A stretch of 64,000 bases of DNA from contig NC_071330.1 in the NCBI RefSeq assembly GCF_010183535.1, forward strand, positions 1,965,717 to 2,029,716. Direction: 5' to 3'. Positions within the stretch are counted from its first letter, which is position 1. Each line of letters starts with the position of its first letter. Both the position numbers and the translations under genes were made by a program. Under the pieces are notes generated by a model. It did no database searches. It was not told where the DNA came from and saw only the letters and a list, made by a program, of their open reading frames with translations. Origin of the DNA: Caenorhabditis remanei. Its lineage: Eukaryota > Nematoda > Chromadorea > Rhabditida > Rhabditidae. Positions 32,301-43,533 of this stretch are shown piece by piece.

Positions 32301-35300
32301 CTGAAAAAAATCGCATAAATTATTGATTTTAGTTTCGCCCTTTTTTAACTAATGGATTGAAACGGTGGGAGGAGCCTTACTAGCGATCAGAGTTGTACGC
32401 AATGACATTTTTCGATTTCCGGAATACGGAATCCGGCACCGGAATGACGAAATAACCTGGAATTCCGGAATCCGGAATTCGGAATGATTCGATAAATTTG
32501 CAAGTCAAGTCATTTTTTCGAGTGTTTTCGATGATATATAAAGGTTAAAACTACTTTTGAGGATCAAAACCGAAAAATAAGGGCTATAATTGCTTTTAAA
32601 CTCAAAAAATTAAAATTTCAACTTCTGGATTCCGGAAAAATTAAACTCAAAAACCGGAATCCGGAACCGGAATGTAAAATTTCATTTTCCGGAATCCGGA
32701 ACCGGAATGTCAAAAAAAACCCGGAATTCCGGAATTTCGGAATCCGGATTCCGGACAACTCTGCTAGCGATGTGTTTAGGCCCCGCCCATTTTTGGATTT
32801 TCTCAATATATGAAAAAGTTAGATTCTGCACACTAATGATGAAATATGAGAGAAGCTTCGTTAGCTCCGCCCCCATTTTTGAGCAATTCTCTTAGGAAAA
32901 ACATATAAATAGGCTCCGCCCCTTTCCCTGTCTCAATTTTGTGATTTTTTCTATAAAAATATGGCAAAACTCACGGCACAACAGCCAAACTCCGCAAAAC
33001 TTTATGACCATTCTCTTGGCCTCATCGGTCAACGCTCTTCTCGGCAAATTCGGCGTAGTGGCGTCAGTGTATCCATATTTCAGCCAAAACTGCGCCCAAA
33101 CATCCTCGTCCTGTTTCAGTTGATAATTCCATTGTCGTTTCAAATGATTCGGGATCCACTGGTACTCCATTACCTTCTGGTAGATGTTCAACAAGGCGTT
33201 GCACTTTTTGACGAGCAATTTGAAGTCATTCTGACTCTCGAAACTCTGTTTATTGTGTGTCGGACTGAAGACATCGTAACCGACGTTGACGTACAACGAG
33301 ATTCCCAACGTGTTCGTCGTGTTCGATCGGAAGATCGCTGATTTGTGTCCCCAAGTGATGAGACGATTGTTGATGTAGAAGTGCATTCCGTTGTTCTCTC
33401 GATCCTGAATGTCACATCCCATTATGACTTTGAACGTCTTCTTTCGATTCGCGTTCTGAAGATCCTTGAGTATCCCGTCGCAAGTTGCGAGATCCGTTTG
33501 GAGTGGTGTCAGAATCCTGTTGAAATGCGTTCGAGTTTCTTTCACTTGATTGACTGTCTGTGCCGACTCGTTCCGATATTGGGTATCGGTGGTGTAGCCG
33601 TTGATCTGCTGTTGAACTGAAAATGAGAGAAATTTGAATAGGATTGCAGCCAAGGCTGTAACTAGCTTTGACATGTATCATATATCATTCGGAAGCCGAA
33701 ATTATACAGTTTACGAATCGGACATTCGGACACCTTTGTAGACAGAGAAATCTTGGTCAGAAGTTATTAAAGTTTCTACAACTGCTCCCCACCGAAATTC
33801 CCTTGAAAAATGCATCTTTTTCTCTGAGTCTCTCAATTTCGCACACAATTTTCAACGGTTTCGGTGGAGCGCGGTTGTAAGAAGCGTGTCGTGCTAATAG
33901 GCCAGTGAGATAAAATGATGCTGATCACATTCTTCTATAAATCGACCCGACAATTTTCGATTTAAAGTGTGCCCAAAACTTCAAACCAAAATTTCTCAGT
34001 CAGTCGATGTTTTCAGCATGTTCAGCATGGTTTCAGCTATCACAGGGGTGCGAGGCGTAAGGTCCGCAACGAAAAGTTTTGAATTTACCGGTCGAGTCGC
34101 GATGCGTGTGCGTCGCGTTTTTCATTGAAAGATACGACAAACACACGCTAAACTTGAACTTGGCACTCAGCCAAGTCCTTTTTTGGCACCGTGCCAGCCG
34201 CTGTGAGACGGAGCGCGTTTACGTGACCTTGCGTTTTGCACCCCTGTGAGCTATCGAATGATATATGACACATGTCATAAAGCTCAGAGAATTGGGAAAA
34301 TATGTGAAAATGGAAAAATTGGTTTAAAAAAAATCCCAGATATAAAACGATTTTTCGAGTTTAAACACGACATTTTCCACTTTTCCCCTATCTATTGACA
34401 CTTACGCCTGTCTCTGGCCGATATCATGTCAGCCACATTCTTATTGTGACCGTCATTGAACGGCGAAGCAGACATCTCACTGTGATATCTTCCAATCCAA
34501 TTGGCACAAATCTTCTTCGGTTGGACGAGCTCCTCGCAGAGAATTATCTGGAAAATTAGCTCGAATCATCATTTTCAGCCTAAAAACACCAACTCACTCT
34601 CATCTTTGGGTAGAGGTACAGAATACTGAGGTATTCTCTGAGCGATCGTTCGCTTTGTGTCGCGTCCTCTGCTCTCGTCTCAATATCATTTCCATTCAAA
34701 GCAATCCCCAGCCGTTTTCCATCGTTTCCCGTTTTCTTCAGATGAGCAATGATTATGAGAGTACCAGTCCTGTCGGTAAACCGTCCGAACATCTCCTGGA
34801 GAGTACGTCCTCTCAATGGCGCGTATTTCATGATGATTTCGAGCTCTTTTTCGTGTTCCTCCAGTGTCCACGGGAATTTTCTCGTTGTGTTTTCCACTGG
34901 ATTTCCGTAGTTATCCATCGATACACACGGACACAAGACTTCATCAGTTATCTCGTTGTCTGCATGAAATGCGTGTGAGATGAGAAGACACGTGTAGATG
35001 TCGTCTCTTTTGGTGATCATGAAGAGTTCACGACCGAGATTGAAGCCGCCGGATTTCATTCCGTTTCCGTAGCGGCCGATTTTCTCGCTCGTCTTCTTCG
35101 AGTGACCGAAGAGAATCGTCTTCGCCACTTCCTCTTGCGACATACCGGTACCGTTGTCCTTGAATTCCAGGTAGTAATCGCCAAAGTGTTGCACTGGAAA
35201 ATAAAGAATTGAGAAAAAGTTCAAAAAGTGCGGCAAAATTGCGAAAATGGGCGGAGCTATTTAACAATTTTAATCTCCGAACACTTTCTAGCACAAAATT

Positions 35301-37001
35301 AAAGTTTTCCGAGTTGAAAAAGTGGTTTTTGTCGGTATTTCAACATATAACATCAAAATTCAAATATTTTCACTTCTATATCATCTATCTCACGTCCAAA
35401 ACTCACCCAAATTGATCTCGAGAGTTGCAGCGTCGGCATCATACGCGTTGTCGACGAGCTCTGCGATGGCGGAGAACGGGGAGGCGTGGGTCGTACTGGA
35501 ATAGATGAGAGTTAGGTATAGTGAAAAACTCATTAGGGAAGGTTATGGAGTTATAGGAAGTCACCTATATCATTGGAAAGCTATAAAAATCACGTTAATT
35601 CCAAATGAATAATCAGTTTTTGCCCTCGAGGTCTGGTTTTCGAGAAAAGCACGGTTAAAGTTCAAAAATAGAGAATTATTACCTTTTTCGCGTGTCAGAA
35701 AGGTAATAATTCGTCATTTTTCAGAACTTTCACCTTGTTTTTCTCGAATACCAGGCCTCGAGGGCAGAAACTGAATACTTATTTGGAATCAGCGTTTTCT
35801 CAGCTTTCCAATGATATAAGTCACGTCCAATAACTCCAAACTGACTCCGTGACCTTCCCTTGTCAGTGGCTCTTTTTTGATTTGGCAGATCATTCCAGAA
35901 TCAGTTTCCTCGATTCAGAATTTTCATTTTTGTGTTTTGTACAATAGAACTAATAAAAACTAGATTTTCCCCTCTCTCTATTGTTCAAATCCTACAAAAT
36001 ATCCCAATAAAACCTACAGTGACCCTTGAAAATCCGTCGAAAAACTATCAATATCTGACGGTATATTCATTTTTTAGAGAATATTCATGAATAAAATGGT
36101 TCATAATCAGCAATCGAGACGACAAAAAGAGAGGGAAGGTGACAGTGTGCAATAGATTCGAGTTCTCCGACATCCGCACACTCTCTCGGTTATGTTTATT
36201 TCAAAAGGGTAATAGAGAGGAGAGAAAGACGGGCGGCTGGGAGAACGGCTTCTTTTAACTTTGATCAGTAAGAAAAGAGATTGCGACTTTTGGAGGTCAC
36301 GAGAGAGAGTTTGAAAATAAACAATTTGAAATGTATCGACGGAGATCAAAGGAAGATATGGTACTAATCCTAAATATAGTTTAGACTATGGAGAACCCAA
36401 TTTCGAGAAGAAAACCGTCTTAAAACCTAATATAATGCCTACCAGACTTGTCACGGGTCGGGCCGGGTCGAAATCAGGAAAAATCTCGGCTCGTTTTGAA
36501 ACATTTTGAGTTTTTGAATTTTTTTTGGAAATTTTTTGAAAAATGTGAATATGTATGATAATTTAAGCATTTTTACTCTATTTTTTCGAAAAATTTCCAA
36601 TAAAATTTGGTAAAACGGGTTCCCATTTTTTGAATCCGGGCCGGCCCGATTTTTGACAAGTCTGATGCCTACTACTACCAGTTCTTTTGCCTTAGTCTAA
36701 AAACGTCTAGATCTGCATTGAAAAAGACCACAAATTGTCAGTTTTGATCTGAAATTTGATTCCGATGTTGCTATTTTATGCATCAAACGTGCGAATATAC
36801 GTTTTTCTTCGAAAATTATCAAAGTGAGGTCAACTTCCAAGTTTTTCCTAATTTTGGGAATTTCGCTACCAATTTTGAAAACTTTTAAGCAAAATCTTCG
36901 TTTTATTTTGTTTTGGGCCCCCAATACCCTGTAAACGCTCACCTATTAGTATCCAAGTAGTTCAACGCCAGAGTGGCTCTTGGAATACTTAAGAAGTCCA
37001 T
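29325..37001 (-). CDS. morc-1: MORC-family GHKL ATPase with CW zinc finger
   Basis: MORC ATPases compact chromatin downstream of nuclear small-RNA silencing. Minus-strand exons 37001-36943, 35495-35407, 35193-34598, 34547-34406, 33616-32975, 32300-31534, 30566-30336 and 29420-29325 join in phase to 873 aa. The GHKL pocket has AELVDNAYDA at 31-40 (Asn36 for Mg-ATP), DNGTG at 62-66 and GRYGNGMKSG at 89-98. The CW finger spans an exon junction: VWLLCQRCKTWR at 505-516, with further Cys at 532 and 539. A long acidic, disordered segment with possible nuclear signals (SPKKVKTEPS) follows, then a basic helical tail ending EAKRRKAARK. TTTTTTCAG stands 3 bp before the ATG, fitting trans-splicing. syx-16 ends 414 bp upstream on the same strand. 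Introns contain several MITEs and a foldback. The last two exons rest mainly on splice phase. Confidence 0.93.
29850..29988. mobile_element. GCGCTC-type MITE, copy 10
   Basis: Full-length copy (TTAGCACGGCAAGCTTCAG to GTATGGTGCCAACCTGATA) in the last morc-1 intron, directly abutting the hAT-type MITE at 29997. Confidence 0.78.
29997..30230. mobile_element. hAT-type MITE with CAGACTTGTCA end, copy 2
   Basis: A 234-bp copy with perfect 8-bp duplication ATTCGATT (29989-29996, 30231-30238). It has lost most of the GGGCC subterminal repeats seen in the 19898 copy. Confidence 0.92.
30889..31157. mobile_element. Long relative of the GCGCTC-type MITE
   Basis: Inverted arms of about 80 bp (CGTTACAACTGCGCCCCACC, AGAGACGCAGAGTTTTT and their complements) around an AT-rich core of about 100 bp. 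The ends resemble the GCGCTC MITEs but the core differs, so it may be a parent or sister family. Confidence 0.7.
31289..31421. mobile_element. GCGCTC-type MITE, copy 11
   Basis: Copy in a morc-1 intron, about 110 bp from the exon end at 31534. It has a short internal deletion near the right end (GCAGTTGTGCCGAGCTAAT). Confidence 0.75.
32398..32763. mobile_element. hAT-type element with CAGAGTTG end, GGAATCCGG-rich, copy 2
   Basis: A 366-bp relative of the 11322 element with perfect 8-bp duplication CTAGCGAT (32390-32397, 32764-32771), in a morc-1 intron between the two exons that make the CW finger. Confidence 0.93.
33774..33898. mobile_element. GCGCTC-type MITE, copy 12
   Basis: Copy in a morc-1 intron with arms ACAACTGCTCCCCACCGAAA and GGTGGAGCGCGGTTGTAAGA. 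Confidence 0.75.
34041..34248 (+). mobile_element. CA...TG element with 6-bp target duplication, CACAGGGGTGC family, copy 1
   Basis: A 208-bp element with 11-bp terminal repeats CACAGGGGTGC / GCACCCCTGTG, flanked by AGCTAT on both sides (34035-34040, 34249-34254). Contains GTCGCGATGCGTGTGCGTCG and GGAGCGCGTTTACGTG. In a morc-1 intron. No coding capacity. Confidence 0.92.
35534..35861. repeat. Foldback in morc-1 intron 1
   Basis: Arms of about 150 bp around a centre near 35690: TTATTACCTTTTTCGCGTGT meets GTCAGAAAGGTAATAA; outer blocks AGGGAAGGT and GACCTTCCCT, plus CCTCGAGG in both arms. Confidence 0.8.
36443..36664. mobile_element. hAT-type MITE with CAGACTTGTCA end, copy 3
   Basis: A 222-bp copy with perfect 8-bp duplication ATGCCTAC (36435-36442, 36665-36672), in morc-1 intron 1. 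Confidence 0.93.
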
Positions 37002-37036
37002 CTTCTGAAAAAATGATATAAGTTATACGTAAAAAT

Positions 37037-37202
37037 CAGAGGTGGGCGAGAATGAAGATCGTCTTCGATTGCCGCCGGGAAATTTCTCTGCGTCACTCGC
37101 GGTCGGCAGTGGTGGCGCGCGCTCTCTCACCTAATTTTTTCCGCCGACGGACCGCCGCTGCAGCTGCCGCCGCCGGCAAATTTCAATCGGAGCCCACCTC
37201 TG
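37037..37202. mobile_element. hAT-type MITE with CAGAGGTGGGC end, upstream of morc-1
   Basis: A 166-bp GC-rich element with terminal repeats CAGAGGTGGGC / GCCCACCTCTG and perfect 8-bp duplication GTAAAAAT (37029-37036, 37203-37210). It lies 35 bp upstream of the morc-1 ATG, between syx-16 and morc-1. Confidence 0.94.
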
Positions 37203-37415
37203 GTAAAAATGCAACAAAAAAAAATCAAGATGAAAAAAAAAAGAGAGGTAGCTAACTCGGAATTGAACCGAGAACAGAAATATACATGAATTACTTTCAG
37301 AAATTACAAAAAAACCCGGATTTTATGCATTTTTGTTAGTAAAATAAATATGTTAGTACTTATAAATACGCTAATTTTGATATTACAAGAAATGAATCAC
37401 AACTATGTAACAGAT

Positions 37416-40400
37416 CTACAACTTGGTGGCAATAATCAAAATTAGTACAAAAATGATAGCTACAGTAAGAATACAAATGCAGTGCATTTTCTTGTTTCCT
37501 CGTTGATATCGTTCCGCTTTGAAGACGTCTTCCACCGCTTTCGACACTCGAATCGTCGATTGTTCCACGTTGTAGTCGATTCTGGAAGAATTGAAGCATA
37601 ATGCCACGCCCTCATCTCGCAAAAATAGCGCATGCACTGGGTAACAGCGATGAACCTCGAATTCAATCTCGTAAATCGACACCGAGAGAGATGCGTTGCG
37701 TGCGCGTCGCGGCTCCTTCGCCAGTGATAAGCCGCGAAGCTCGTTTTTCTTCGAAAAAGATCAATTTTCTTCATTTTTTCTCGTTTAAAACCAATTTTTC
37801 GTACTATTACTTTGTTTTTCGTTCGAAATATTATTACAGAATCTAAGAAATCTATTTTCAGCCAACTAATGCAGCGAAAAATGGACGAAATCAACGTACA
37901 AGTCAAGGCGAACATTTCAGGTTATTTTTTCCACGTATAAATTTCGATTAGTCAGTTTTCCCGTAGTTTCATGAATAAAACTTTCAGATTTCGTCTTCTA
38001 CGTCTTATCATTCTACTGAAATTGTAAATATTCGGCGCAACCTCACATCAACAACGCTTCTTCAAAATCCAGTATAAATTATTCTATATTTTTATAATTT
38101 TTCTTCGTTTTTTTGCTTTTTTAATTAAAAAGTTGATGTAGTTCGAAAGTTTTTCGTTGTAAACGTTACCGGTTGTGAGTATTCTCATAGTTTTTCTTGT
38201 CTGAAATATTTATTAAACGTTCTGTCTTTGTCGCATTTTTTAAAGTCTATATGTTAAAAATTGTGTTTTCTGAAACAGGAAAATGTAATTCTAGTTGATT
38301 TTGACTTTTTTCTTAAAAACAGACACTTTTCTATTATGTTTTCAGTGGAAAAAGCAGCATTCTCATAGCGCCCAGCGCCGTCCGCCGCGTCGCGGCTTAT
38401 TCCGTTAGAGGCGACGCGGCTCTCGTATCAACGGAGCGCGTTTTCGCGAGGTTCATCGCTGTTACCCAGTGCGCATGGTGTGAAGTTTTCAGTGATTTTT
38501 AATAAATTGTTTCAAAAATGGTAGATTTTGAACTGCAACAACTTCACAAAGTTCAGAAAATGCCGGGCTCCTCCCACTTTTGCAAGAGTGCCGCATAGTT
38601 TCTGGTAAAACCACGCGAGAGCATTTTTCAGCAAAAAATACTCTATTTCACTTGAAAAAATGTCGAAAATCACATCTATGAGTCATTTTTCGGAGTTTAT
38701 TCGAAGTTTTGATAACTGAAAGTGCGAAAATTCTACTTTTTGTATGTCAAATCGCGAAACTTCATGCCGAAAAGTGCGCAAGGGATAAGCCATACCATCC
38801 TATCTAATTTTCAGCGAACAATTCCAGTTTTTCAACAGTTTTATAGCCGAAAATGCTCAATTCCCACCTATCAATGACACTCCCTTGATCGACAATCATT
38901 TGTGACAAATCCTGGAACAACGTATTCAATTCGCGAATCGACGAGTTCACTGCCATCACTTCTTTCTCTCGTTCTCTCACTTCTCGATCATTATTCATAA
39001 ATTGTTGGAGTTGAGCCATTGAGAGCTCAGTCGACGGAGACACTTCCAGCTCCGCCCAATTCGGTGCATCGATGAGCGGGTCGGTGGTGATGAGATAGTT
39101 GTCCACGTTTCGAGATCGATTCTGGAATGAAAAATGGGATTTTAGAGGGTTTTCAGGGTAAAAATCTGGTTTTTTTTTCATAAAATTGTTTCATCCCCAT
39201 GGAGACCCAACCCGTCTGTAAGGCTCCGCCCCTTTTCCCATAGTACCCCATAGAGGATGGCGGAACCCATGAGATGACATGTTTTTGAATTTTTGCTAAT
39301 TTTTCACTGATTTCAAAGCATTAAACCTCGATTTGTTGATCTCGCAATCTGTATGTGTGTCTGTTTGTCCAGAATCTAGGTTGTATGTAATTAAGAACGA
39401 ATAAACACATTTTTTTGGGGAAAAACCGGTTGAAACTGCTTACACCCATTATTTTAGACATTTTCAACTGAACTCCGGGTACTCACCTGAATATCACTCA
39501 AATACTTCAACTGTCTCCCCCGAAATTCATCAGTAATCTGACTCAATGTCAGACTCAACGTCGCCGCCGCATTCTCTCGAAGCTTCTGTTGCATTGGTTT
39601 CTCTTTTCCGTGACTTCCAGAGATCATTCTGGAAAAAGGAGACAATTTTGATAGGTATATATAGAATTTTGCAATTATCTCCGGTGAAAAAACTTTAAAA
39701 GTCGAGAAATCGGTCAAAAACTACTGTTTTTTGATCAAAAATGAATTTCAGGTCAAAGAAAAGCGAAATGTTGGCTCGAACCCTCTCTAAAATTGCCAAT
39801 TTTTCAATAAAATTTAGAGTTTTCGTAAAAATTCGACCCAATTCTCGGGAAAATCAAGATTTTCTTTGATTTTCGAAGAAATTTCTGAAATTTTTCATAG
39901 AAAAATCTTCAAAAATGGCCTGAAGTCCTCATTATCTCACCTGATAAGCCGCTGACAATGAGTGAGCATTTGTGTGACATGTTCTGTCGTCTGCTCCATC
40001 AATTTCTCCTCTTTTTCGAATGCTTCATCTCCGAAATTTGGTCGGGAAATGTGTTTTCTCTGTGCTTCTCCGAGCTCATCGAGTCGTCGTTGAACCCGTT
40101 CAAACTCGAATTCCACTTGATCTGCCGTATGAATCCAAACGGGTTCCTCTTCTGTTTCCTGACGACCGTCTTCTAATTCCACTAGAGCCATTCGTTCTTC
40201 TGAAAGCTGGTAGTGGGTTGAAAATGGTGAAAATTATTCACTTTAATTGGCAATTTGGAAGAAAAATGTGGGTTTTCGGGATTTTTGAACTTAAAAATGA
40301 AGGAAAAATGGTACAAAATTGAGAATTTCGGTAAAAAAGTGAATAAAAGTGGAAAAAACAGAGATTTTTTTTCAAGATTCCTCAATTCGGGAAATAATTT

Positions 40401-40979
40401 GTGCGCTAATTTGGCTATTAAAATAATTTTGCAGCAAATCACTGGAAAAATAACAAAAATCGGATAGAAATTGAGATTTTTGAGTGAATTTTTAGGAAAA
40501 GATAGCTTTTTTGAGATCAAATACGAGGTTTTAAGCAAAGAATTTCATTTTTCACGGTAACCGCTTATGAAAATTAAAAAATTCAGTTTTTAATTGTGAA
40601 ATCCTCTTGAAATATCGAATTTTAAAGTTTTTCGACACATTTTTTTTCGAAAAAATGAGAAAAAGTTGTTTTTCATACAGTTTTTGTCTCAAAAATTGTA
40701 TTTTGCATGAATTTTGACTGTACCGCAAAAAATTGTCACTAATTAACCACAAATTTACGGCGAAAACTTGAAAAATCGATATTTTCTGTTCAATTTCCAT
40801 AATTTCTTACCATCTCCACGACTCCTAACAATCACATCCGAATCATCCTTATAAATGAGTCGACTTTGATGGGCATTCGATCTCAGAAGCATGAAAACTT
40901 CTGTTAAATTCCGAGTGGTGCCGTAAACCTCATTTTTCTTCGCTGCCGCCGCCGCCGTTGATATTGAAGACGTCGCCAT
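37416..40979 (-). CDS. syx-16: Syntaxin 16, Qa-SNARE
   Basis: t-SNARE for endosome to trans-Golgi fusion. Minus-strand exons 40979-40811, 40199-39941, 39628-39487, 39121-38868 and 37581-37416 join in phase to 329 aa. It begins MATSSISTAAAAAKKNEVYG, a short N-terminal segment typical of syntaxin 16, followed by the helical regulatory region. The SNARE motif occupies about residues 235-300, with the zero-layer Gln at about 269 (VDQGSVID). The C-terminal membrane anchor is ICILTVAIIFVLILIIATKL. A TTTTCAG one base before the ATG suggests trans-splicing. The last intron (37582-38867) contains an 837-bp mobile element. The acceptor of exon 2 is chosen among two adjacent AGs because only TTTCAG at 40201-40200 keeps frame. 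Confidence 0.96.
37635..38471. mobile_element. CA...TG element with 6-bp target duplication, CACTGGGTAAC family
   Basis: An 837-bp element in the last syx-16 intron. Terminal repeats of at least 25 bp begin CACTGGGTAACAGCGATG and end with the complement; CGCATG flanks both sides (37629-37634, 38472-38477). Subterminal GCGTGCGCGTCGCGGCT and CGGAGCGCGTTTTCGC resemble the 34041 element. The core is AT-rich without a transposase frame. Confidence 0.9.
39195..39281 (-). repeat. Dispersed repeat related to the U6 spacer, copy in a syx-16 intron
   Basis: On the minus strand, CATCTCATGGGTTCCGCCAT, TATGGGG and GAAAAGGGGCGGAGCCTTA follow the order of the U6 spacer block at 1876-1935. Confidence 0.65.
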
Positions 40980-41576
40980 TCTGAAAATAGCAAAATAATC
41001 GATAAACAATGAATTTTCGCATTGAAAAGATGGGAAAAACGATATAAAATCGGCATTATTGGTGTAAATTTGACGTCGATGGTGTGAAGAATGGGAAGGA
41101 GCGCAGTAGAGCGGTGGAGCGCGTTTACTGACCGCGATAATGGCATCGAAGCGACTAGGCGGCGGCTAACGAGCAGATGAATGAAAGAGAGAGTTTAGAA
41201 GATAAAAGATAGAAGAAATTCTAGTATTTATGTGCAAAAAGAGAAGAGAAACTCAGCTTGGAAGAAAATTATCGATTTTTGTGTGTCGGCAGGGTTTAAA
41301 GGAGAAAAGAGAGGGAAGAGAGGCGATAATTGAATTCATTACGAATAATTTGAAACGGAGTTAAGATGTTTTTGCAAAAAAATAACAGAAAAGTATTTTT
41401 TAACGAAAAAAAAAATGAAATCGTCATTTTTATAAGCTGTCATCACTAAATTTTTAGATTTTATCGTATTTTTTGGAAAACTTTGAAAAAAAATGAAAAA
41501 AACCCATGTTTTCATCGAATTTTAACTATTTCAGTATTCAATATGTCACGAAAACTCAAATCACTATGATTTTCAT

Positions 41577-41917
41577 CAGACTTGTCACGGGCCGGGCCGG
41601 GCCAAAATCAGGAAAAATCTCGGCCCGGCCCGGCCCGTTTTGAAAAATTTTTTCAAAACATTTTCAGTTTTTGAATTATTTTTGGGAAATTTTTGGAAAT
41701 TTTTTGAAAAAAGTATAGTTTTCGAATAAACATTTAAAATTGAATTAAAATGTGAATATGTAGGATAATTTAAGCATTTTTACTCTATTTTTTCGAAAAT
41801 TTTCAAAAAAAAATTGGTAAAAATGGGTACCCATTTTTGAATCCGGGCCGACCGGGCCGGGCCGGGCCAAGAGAAATTTCGGCCCGGCCCGGCCCGGCCC
41901 GATTTTTGACAAGTCTG
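41577..41917. mobile_element. hAT-type MITE with CAGACTTGTCA end, copy 4
   Basis: A 341-bp copy with perfect 8-bp duplication ATTTTCAT (41569-41576, 41918-41925) and strong GGGCCGGGCC subterminal tandem repeats. Confidence 0.94.
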
Positions 41918-42714
41918 ATTTTCATCGATTCTGAACGGAATATTAATGAAAATGTAGTGGAAAATGTTGAAAATCACCAGAAACCTGAAAAACTTTGGAG
42001 AAATATCAAAATCGAGCGAAAACCTACTGACATTTCGGGAATTTAGGGGTTTTTAAAATAAAACTGATTAATTTTGTTAAATATCACCAGTTTTCGATTG
42101 AATTCATGAAAAATTGTCATCAATTCAGTGAAAAACGACAGAAAACCGGTAGAGTCAGCTAAAAATTTCAAAATCCGGTTGACACACTTTTGTTTATCGA
42201 CTTTTTTTGCATAAAAACTGATACCCTCTATTCATTTTTGGTTTTCTCGGATTTTTGCGAGTTTCAGTCACAGAAAATCAAGAGAAATTTGTGAAAAACC
42301 AACAGAAATGCGCTGAAAAAATAACTTTTTTTCAAAAATTAGTCGTTTTCTTCGAATTTTCTGTTATTTCTGCACAGAAAACAGTTCATTCATTAATTTT
42401 CTTTCAATTTTTAATCAATTTCCCGCAAAATTACACTAAAAATGACCGGGAACGAGGTGAAAATTACTAAAAATGCAGAAAAAATAAAAATTTTCCACCT
42501 GGAGTCCGTAAACACCGCGCCGCAAAGATGCACAACTTGAGAAAGGACCGTAACCCGAAAATAAAATTCTATCAAAGAGTCAAGTATCGAGAAATTTCCC
42601 GATAAATTTTATCGACACTTTCCCGATACTTTCTCGAGAAAGTATCGAGACTTTTCTCCAAAAAAAAAAGTTTCGATGATTTCCCGATAAATCAAATAGT
42701 CTTCAGTATGTTTT

Positions 42715-42885
42715 GAAACCGACCGTTTCTCAACCGGGCGTTTCGCAACCGGACATTTCGCAATCGTTTCAAATCGTCCGGTTGCGAAATTTCCGGTTTC
42801 CAAATGTCTGGTTGCGAAACGTCCGGTTGCGAAATGTCCGGTTTCGAAACGTCCAGTTTCGATATGTCCGGTTGCGAAATGCCCG
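42715..42885. repeat. 15-bp minisatellite with an orientation switch
   Basis: About eleven units of roughly 15 bp built on GGTTGCGAAATGTCC. The first three units (about 42719-42765) are on the opposite strand from the rest, so the array folds back on itself. Chance reading frames give VSQPDISQPD-type peptides on either strand; I do not regard them as genes. Confidence 0.85.
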
Positions 42886-43335
42886 GACTTACACATTGGC
42901 CCCAACGACAATAAAGTTGCCCTATTATGAGACATAGAGATAGAAGCAAAACCGCGAACGCGTGCATATCACCTACATAGTCCAGAAGACGTCGTATCGC
43001 AATATCGCATTCTCAAGAAGGCCCACAAACCATAACGATTCTGAAAACAATAGCATGTTTTGGTAGATCAAAGAAAAAGGTTTGAACGAGATGTAAGGAA
43101 ATAAATCCAACAAAACAACATGAAGGTGGCCTAGAATCCGGCACCTCAGTCAGATTGAATAGATAGGCGGCATGGTGCCAACTGTTACAACTGGAACATT
43201 GTTTCCCCTCGGGCGGAGCTAGAAAAAATGAAGACGCAGAGAAACGATGGAGAACGGGAACGGGAGAAAAAGAAGACAGAGGAGGAGAATGCTGATTGAA
43301 AGATGCACTTTTTTTGCACGAATAATAGATGAGCC

Positions 43336-43533
43336 TGGCACGGCGCCAGTCTTTTTTTCTGACAGCTGTGCCACTCGGTGGAAAAGAAGTCCGGAGCTGC
43401 TCCAGTGCTCTCTAACTTGAAAGATGCACAGCACAAAGTTTCAACCAGCTCTCGCAGAGAGCACTGGAGCAGCTCCGGACTTCTTTTCCACCGAGTGGCA
43501 CAGCTGTCAGAAAAAAAGACTGGCGCCGTGCCA
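43336..43533. repeat. Perfect 78-bp-arm hairpin
   Basis: Positions 43336-43413 and 43456-43533 are exact reverse complements as far as I can read, separated by a 42-bp loop. Weaker similarity extends outward on both sides (ATAGATG / CATCTAT, then purine-rich GAGGAGGAGAA-like and CTCCTCCG-like sequence), giving a total foldback of about 430 bp. Confidence 0.9.

Noticed and set aside
37052..37255. 67-codon Ala/Arg-rich frame
   Set aside because: Lies over the 166-bp GC-rich hAT MITE upstream of morc-1.
42692..42967. 91-codon frame with SQPDVSQPDI repeats
   Set aside because: Product of the 15-bp minisatellite; equally open on the other strand, no splice or start context.
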